From positions 6,088,256-6,152,255 of the forward strand of contig NC_135041.1 of assembly GCF_051020975.1 (NCBI RefSeq): DNA of 64,000 nucleotides, read 5' to 3'. Made by a program: the position numbers and the translations under genes. The notes beneath the pieces are model-generated. The model made no database searches and had not been told where the DNA came from. It saw only the letters and a list, made by a program, of their open reading frames with translations. The stretch comes from Osmia lignaria lignaria (Eukaryota > Arthropoda > Insecta > Hymenoptera > Megachilidae). This document shows positions 52,101 to 61,183 of this stretch, piece after piece. Each line of letters begins with the position of its first letter. Position 1 is the stretch's first letter.

Positions 52101-55100
52101 CAACCGACCAGAACGAACAGCGCAATTTATCCGATAGATACACGATAGCAAAATTTGTCTTCCCGCGATTCCTTTCGATAAATAAAGCCTGTTTATCAAA
52201 ATGTCGATATCTTGCGGGGGATGTGTATAAATCAAGAACGTGTTGATGTTATCGGCCAGCAGACGCCAGCGTTATTCACTTCATTAACGAATATTTTTCA
52301 CGTTGTGGACGCGTGCTGTTGTAATTAATGCGTCGGCTTATCGATCAATCGGCTAACGAGGGTGTTGATTGCACGATGGCACCGTACCAAAACCCTATCG
52401 ACGTATCTTCGATTTGTTGAGCCTTGTCGGTATATACAGCGAATGATTATTACAAATTGCTTTTTATTTTCGCAGAGAAGACGAGACCCGGCCTTGTGCA
52501 AGGTACGAGGTTTTCAGTTCGATTTACACGTTCGTCCTCGCATCTTTTACTCTGGCCCGTGTCGCCATTGCTTTGCCATTCTTTTCTTGGTAGAATCTCG
52601 TTCAAAGATCGTGTTAATTCTTTTCATGTATCGTAATGTTCGATTCCACTTTGTGCAGTTAAAAAAAATAACTATGACTTTGTGTCTTTTTTGATAAAAG
52701 AACAGTGCATAAAAATAAGGAACAGTGAAATTATTGGTGAAATTGGTGATGCATCGCGTCGTTTATTTCCACGACGATTTGTTTTAAGGAATATGTCGAT
52801 TGTTTCATTAATTAATAGCCGATGAAAAGTGATCGAGTGGCTCGAGAACGAAACAAACGGTACGCGTTTAATTATCGATCGATATTTAATCAATCATTCG
52901 TTCTTGTTGTCAGGTCAAATAACCGAGCCGTTCTTTTGAACGCTAGAAGCGATATTAATTAACCCTGATACCCATTAACTTATACACCCAACCACTTCCT
53001 AGTCTTTGTCGAGATTTTTAGATCGTACTCGACTAGAGATACTCCGATATTCTCAAGATTAATTGAAGGAACAGCTCGATCAGAACGACGAGTATCGTGC
53101 TGTTTTGATGATGGTGCTTGAATAATAATCAACTCCTTCAAATCCGTGGAAACAAATCTAGTCAATTCTTTGAGGTATAACAATCAGCTAAAAATACTTG
53201 AGAATCGGGATAAACGTTCGGTCATGAAAAAATATCTTATCAAAAATTTGTTCAATTTTACTAACTTTAACCTATTATATTTGTTCATTGCCGAAACGTT
53301 TAATTTCGTAAATTTCACACTTGTGTATCCAGATAACTCTATTATCTAATTCAGATCAGTGTTGTGCCATCGTGGAATGCCGGCTAATGAGCAGTGGTTG
53401 ATCAGTAATAGCCTGTTGGAAAGCAACCGCGTCACTGATTAATTTCTGGGGGTGTGATGATACGTCCATGCTACTGTGATAATTATGTCGCGTCTCATTT
53501 AATTATCAGCCGGATCAATCGTATTGTCAAACGAATTTTCGTTTAAGTAAAGCTGTGAATAATCTCAAAAATACGTTTTCGAACGGCATTGGTTTTACCT
53601 AACTACCAGGCGTCGTAAATTGCAATTTCGACCCATGCACGAGTGGTGATTACTTAATAACAGATAACGAGTCTGATCGACGAGCTGCTATCACGTTTAA
53701 ATCGATAGTACTACGACTTTGGAAAAATCGATAATGGTTGGAACATTTTTGCATTCAACAAATGAGCATCTACGAAAGCACGAGATTTTCGATGCTTCGT
53801 TTATGCGATTAACAAGCTTTAAAAATTGGAAATAGTACCAATACGATTCAGACAAAACGAAAAAATTTATCAGAGATACGAGGAAAACATTGTAACACCA
53901 ATTTTTATGGACGCTGCGCGTCAAAATATCTTATCCGTTTTCATATCCGAATAAAAAATCTCGTGTATAAAAGCCGTGTCAATTTTGATGTACGCGTAAT
54001 ATCGATTCTAAAGTATGGGATGAAATATGGTGCGCATTGACGGGCACAGACTTCAATAATAAATGGCTTAGATGTATCGTAAATACGCAGCAAAGGGTCA
54101 TAAAGTAGAAGCTTTAAACGTTGATTCAAAATCATTGAGCTCCCCGAGTTACACGTGATACAAATTACTTCCTGTAAGGGCTTTGGTGTACAGCTGCGAG
54201 TAAAAACGAATGAAGGAAATGCGCGTGTCTACGTAATGCATGTCCCATTGTTGGGTGTCACGTGCGATGCTTCCTCCAAATGAATACAGACGCAAAGAAA
54301 CTAATCTACACACGTGAAATGGGTTTTCATTACACAGAAGGAGTAGCTACCTCTAACTGAGACTTCCTGGAAAATATCACTCGAAATGTTTGATAAAACG
54401 TTTCTGATTATCCTAGTGCGAAGGAAATGATTAAAGGCAAAGTTAATTTCAATCATGATTTTATAATTCTAGTTCCAGGGAATAATGAAATTTCATGTAA
54501 AACATTGTTGCAAAGTTAACTCTGTAAATATTCATTTAATGTAAAGCTAACAAATTGCAGTTTGCATATCAAACATTTTGTAGAGAGTTTCTTGATACTC
54601 AAATACCAAGAAAATTATTAATTTAGTTTTAAATTATTAAACAGTTTGCAATTACTAGAAAATTTTCCAAACAAATTTTGATGGTTAAATTTTGTTGTGT
54701 ATTTCTAGATAGAAATAGCACGCTTCAAAAGGTGCGCCCTAAATTCGTGTTTGCAACTTGTTAAATGATTCTCTGTATTCAAGCTGATATCGCGTACTGT
54801 GTAACATTACGAGCGGTTCGACAAACCCGAAGGCTCCGTGATCAATGATCACGAACGTCGTCGTAAATTCTATAGCTTTATTACCGGAAGCTTAATCCTG
54901 ATCGATCGAACCTCTCACCACGAATCTACATCGTCTCTTGCCACCTTTGAACAGTTTCAAGGGGAAAACAGTCTGTGGATCTTTCATTCGAGGTGCATCC
55001 ATCTATTCGAACACCGTCAAGAAGACGTTGTTGCTATAATTTCTCCTCGATATCGACTAAAGTAATAATTTATAGACTCGACGATGAAATATAATATTAA

Positions 55101-58100
55101 TCACCGTGGTTCGAATCACTATCTCGAACTATCACAAATTGAGAACGAATATGGTACTTCGTTCTACCCTTTGGTTTCATGGAGTTGATATTAAAACGTT
55201 CAACTGGGTCATATCGAATTTTTTCAAGGAAACAATCTATTCTTCATTTTTTATTATTACTTCGTTGGGGATTCTGTTATCGATTCTTTGACGAAGTGTA
55301 AACTGACCCATACCTGAACTTCAATATTGATATCGAAGAAGCTTAAAGTTGATGTAATCGACTGTTCTAAGCATCGTCTCATGAGAAAATAACCTTTCTT
55401 CTTCCACTTTCTTTGCTTAAAATACCTCGTTATACTAACTGTGCCGCGTATTTCTATCCAACCGGGCATAATTTTCTCTTTCACAATCGGACAAAAGGCT
55501 ATTAAACGCGCTTGCATTTCCAGTCGAAAAATGCATAGAACGAAATATTTTTAATTCCCCTGCTGGTGACTTTTATGCACCGTTGGTAACGGTATTTCCA
55601 AATCGTTGGTAACCGGCTGGATCACAATCGTGGCCGAGTTCTTTATTGTACCACGACCTAATTCACCTATTTCACTGTTCCTGCACATTTTCAATGCCGC
55701 TATTTGCGCACGCAAATTTGCGGTCTTAGACAGCTGGACACTGGGCAAATAACGCATGCAAATGCGAGAACTTTCAAACGTATTGTTCGTTTGCTTGCAT
55801 AGCAAATAGATTTTTGTTAAAAGCGTTGCAAGAGACAGTAGCGTGGAATCGAATGCAAAGTAGCGGTCATTTTATGCTTCACGAAAATCTATTTTTATTG
55901 TGAAGAAAAATTCGAGATTAGCTATACGGACAAGCAATGGCGGCGTGGATCCTTGCCAGATGAATCGTCGACTGACTTTTTCCCCTGAAATTCGTGCCTT
56001 GCCGTCGATTGACGGCCTTTTCCATCGAGTCAACTATGCTGCGACAAAAGAAGGAGAAAAGAAGGAAAAGATATGCTAAGAAGGACTCACCGGATCAGCT
56101 CGAAGATCTCCGGCTTCTCTCGCTCCCTCTGCTTCATTCGCTCTTTCATGGCTGTGATGATGCTGTTCGCCTTATCCTCTGCCCCGTGCTTCGAGCTCTT
56201 CTCAGCCGCTCCTGAGAAAATGAAACAAGCGAAGCGCTGGATGAGGATTTTACTTGGAACGTTGTTTAGCCATGCTAAAACGGATAGAAAGGTCTTCGTG
56301 TAAAATAAACCACCGCGCAGAGAGAAAAACGGAACCAGTGAACAATTGCTTTGTTAGACAAGAGATTTTAAGCTATGTATAGGGTTATCCAAATTGAGTG
56401 TTACATCTTCAAATTGAAATAAAACGCAAAGTATGTGATTTTTTTATGGTTTCTTTAGTATAACACAAAGTCTACTGTACGACATTAATTATCAAAAGCA
56501 ATATTATTTAAATGTTCTTCTCGACTTTTTTCACGAGCCTGATGCGTTTCACCCAATTTTTCATTATATTTTCACATAAGTGGAATTCAATTTCATCAAT
56601 AGCGACTGTGATTTTGTTGCTCAGCTCGTTAATAGTCTTTGGATTATTGGCGTAAACTTTATTTTCCATAAACACCATAAAAAAATGTAATGGTGTTAAA
56701 TCATTCGATCTTGATTGCAATTGGTGTCTCCTCCTCGTGAAAAATTACTCGTTCGTTAAATTTGGTCAAACGTATCAAGCTCGCAAAAAAAAGCGGAGAA
56801 GGACGTTGAATGATATTGTTTTTCATAATTAATGTCATAAAACAGACTTTGTATTAAAATAAAGTAACCATACAAAAATCAAATACTTTGCGTTTTATTT
56901 CAATTTGAAGATGTAACACTCAATTTGGATAACTCTGTATAATGTAGCAAGTAGTATAGCTCGCTATATAATCAGAAAAGTGAAGCAATCTCATACATAG
57001 TTGAAACGGTGCATTTTTCTCTGAAATATTAATTGGTGTAAGACATAAGGCATTGTAAAATATGCAAGTAGTATGAGTACATTCTCGTACAAAGTCAGTC
57101 AAGTAGTATAGACCGGTATATCATCAGACATTCCTCAGCTCGGCGCATTTCCCTTTGAATAATCCACAAACCACAGATTCAAACGACGGGTCCTTTAAAG
57201 TTTTCATGCGAGTGACGCGTCAGAACGCAACGGAACACTCTTGAAGCTTTAATTTTCCGGTGCGAGGTCGAGATCTCGTGCGAGATCGTTTGATGCGCCA
57301 GTCGAGATTCTCGGGTGAGAAGGTTACTGCGGCTTAAGCAGACCGGAAATTACACGTACCAAACGTTTGGTAGCCAGATGCCGGAACAAACTTCAGGCAA
57401 ATGCTCGCGAAAAATCGATTTCTTCAACTGGAAAATAGACGCGTCACGGTTCGCGGTGTACAAACTTCGAAACGGACTAGACCTCCGGGAAGTTTGCACT
57501 GTTTCGCGTAAAAAAATCTCTATTCATCGGTGGAGTATTTTTGTCTGTGTTCCTCGATGAACGGACTTGACGATACAATAATTGCCACGACCGGTGAATT
57601 CATCGACCCGAAGTTCGTGACCCAAAATCGTGTTATTTAATAAAATCGGTAAAAAAGATATGTATTTTCAACGCTAGAGAACAATAAAGTAAAATTTATG
57701 ATTTTGTCATTTTGTAATTTAAAAAATGTCACAAGCTACAAACTTGATCAAAAGGGATTACAAAGTAGTTAATAAAATCATTATCGGTGACCATAATTGA
57801 ACGCAATGGCGCAGTCAACGTAAAGTGAATGTTACTGACAGTTTTCCAACGCGACCAATATGAATAATTTACACGAAATTTGAACTCGAATATTTAACCT
57901 TCGTTCACGTCACGTTGTCTGATTAATAATTCTCTTGCTTGCGGCGAATTTAAACATTGACCCATAACTAATTACCATATATTTTGATCCGAACATCGAA
58001 TCAAGTATACGCCCGGTAATTAACAACGACTTTCATTCAAAAGAGAACTGCAACGACGTTTCGTAGACATATTTCTGATTGAAAATATCCTGAAATGGTA

Positions 58101-61100
58101 ACAAATTAATTAACCAGTCCTTGATGTTCTTACTAAGAAAATTGAGGATATATCTGCTTCGTTAATTATTTAATTACACTAACAGCAGCATGCTATGAAA
58201 GGAAGTTTGTTCAAGAAACTCTCTTTCATGTTACAAGGAATCTTGACGCTAATTAATTATTAATTAGTAAGCTATGGAAGATACAAACTATACAAAGAAT
58301 GCTTTACTCACTCTTCAAATTTATCTTATTGTTAGCTTGATATTAAAAGTGATACTTTAAAGCAAACAATATTAAAGGAATTATAGAATACTATAATCAA
58401 TGTTTAATATTCAATATACGTATACATATTCACAAGCTCAATTAATTTCCATATTCAGAGCGAAAGTATTAATTTTCAAAAGAGAATCCGCCTTTATAGT
58501 CATATTTTAGTTCTCCCGCTTGATCGAATATAATCTACAATATGAAAGATATTCAACAAATATTCAATTGCACTTATTATCCTCGTAATTGATATTCATT
58601 AAACCAGCAATTATTCAATTTCGTTCGAACGAACAATTAATTCATCGTTCGACGAGGTGAATTAATTGAAACAAAACCCCTCTACATTCCTGGTTCAATT
58701 AGGCCTCGATCGATCGATTCCCACGGTATGCTCATCCAGTAATTTTCTGGCGTGGAAAATGTTTTGAACGGTATTTCGATTAAAATTAGGTACTTACTTT
58801 GCAAGCAGTCAGCGTTCAGCAGGTCCTTGCACTTTTCGTGGCACTTGACTCCGCACTCTGTACACCGCACACCTTGTCGAGCAATACCCCAGAGAAGACC
58901 TTCGCACTCGTAGCAATAGGTCGGCGACGTAGCTGTCCAGGTGACGAACTTGTGCGGCGTCGTCGAGGAAATCGGGTAGATCATCGCTTGCAGCGTTTTC
59001 TTGTAGACGTGCATCTTCTGTAGGGGTGGCATCGACACAGAGTACAATTAGAATACAGGAATCGAAATAAATTCGATAGATTGGTCAACGGGCACGAGGT
59101 TTGGACATTATTTTCTTTTTTCTTTCTTCATTTTATTTTTATTTAGATCATTCGTGCAGCCTTGACTCAATGCTCGTACGTTCAAACGAAAATTATTCGT
59201 AGTTCTTTTTCCCAAAAGCAAATATCAAATTCCTCTATCTCTTCCTGGTTCTCCGCTCGTTTGAAATTAGAATTCTTACGCCAGAGGATTTCGATGTCGT
59301 GGTATTATCTGGCAGCCGAGCAGAGAGGCAAGGCGCGTCAGCATTCGCGCGTGACCAGTCAGTCCATGAAGAACACAGACACGATCGAGAATATTTGAAA
59401 GGAGCATGGAATCGAGAATTCTTTTAAATTCTTCCTATCCCGTCTCTCACCGCGTCTGTTTTCTACATCCATTTCAGTCGTTCTACTTCCTGCTGTTACT
59501 TGCAACTCACCTCGCGGAATGTTCTTCCTGTCACATGCAATGTCAAACGGACCATGAACCAGCAGGAAGCGTTCATTCGCGCTGAAATCGTAGTCATTCA
59601 CGCATACCGCACTAGCTTCCGTATATAATTACGCGCGCAATCATAACGTGCCGGGGTTGGTGCCTGCGAGACCTAATTACATACGCAATCCTGTGTACAC
59701 AGATTAAACTTGGGGAATCTTCGGATGGGGTGTTCAGTCGCGTGCGATATTCACAAGGATCTCCGTTATATCGTCCTTTCGAATCTCCTCTAACGAGAGT
59801 TGAAGCCGGATTTCCGAGGATAACCCTTTCAGCTGCTCTGGTTACCCTTTTGCGTTAACCATCCATTTTACGTAACATCCGGCTTCGTCGTTCGAGATTA
59901 AAATAGATGCAAGATAAATATTTTGAAGTGTACGACCAATTTTCAAGGATCCGTGCAGCGAAAAGATAAAAGGATTCCCCAGACGTACAGGATCCGTTTC
60001 ATCCTGTGCTTCGAAGCGGCAGGATCGTTAACCTGCTACTTCTTTGACCTTTTTTCTCCATTCGATTTTTATCCTTTTCTTATATCGACACTTCGAAAAG
60101 ATATCCCGGTGGATGATCGAAGAAAACGGGAACATTATCGGGACACTTTTCCCCAGGAGAAACAATAGATTCCTTTTCTATTTTTTTTTTTTTTTCTTAA
60201 TATCGATTCAACGAATATCCTTGCTTCGATTCGGTCACCTTTTTCCTATCGGCTCGAAAACTTCGTGATAAAAGGGGGTGGTGGAAAGGGGGAGCACGTT
60301 CTCTAGATGTCGTACTATTGGGGCGCTCTGCAAGGGGGGTGTAAAAGCATCGATCCGCTAAAAAGCACTATAAGGGTGACGTCGCCGGTCCAGGATGTTC
60401 CTCGTCTTCTTTTCGCTATTTCTTTTTCTCCGTCTTTCGTACGTGACAGTATCTACGGGTTCGAAAGTTGTTCGCGTTGAAAATTTGAATAGCATTTCAG
60501 TCGTATGTCGGAAAATGGAAGATTGCTGTACTATTCTGAGAAGAAGGATGCTGTTTATAAAACTTGTACATCGAAATCTATCAACGTTGCTCTTTCTTCG
60601 CGATTTATAATACAAGAGATTTCAGTCTATAGTATGATTCCTTCGACACTTAACATTAATTTTCAACGCGAACGAGGACAGAGACCGACGTGTTGTTGCG
60701 GTGGCACTCGTTAGCGAAATTTCGCAAATCAGCTGATCATTGAATAGCTGGAAAAGATCCCATCGGGAACGAACACGAGGAACATCCGATACCACGAGCA
60801 GGAGTATCGGAGTATATCCTAGCTCTAGCCTAATTACACTCGGTTTACATGACCACTGTAGCATCTCATATTCGCGAGTAACCTACACGTGACCCACATA
60901 CGTACACACATCGCGATCGTACCGCACGTATCGACTGCTGGTGCGCTAAACGTTTGGCAACCCTCGTGACCAGTGTGTACAAATACTTAAATGCAGATAC
61001 GCATGAAACGTTCACCCTAGCCTCTAGAGAAGAACGACTGGTCTAATGTTCGCTACGAACGTTGCTCTTTCTCAGTATCACAAGAACGTGATCAAACAGA

Positions 61101-61148
61101 AAGATAGATAGATAGAGAGAGATAGCAGAAGAAAGAAGAAGAGAGGCA

Positions 61149-61183
<35 letters not shown>

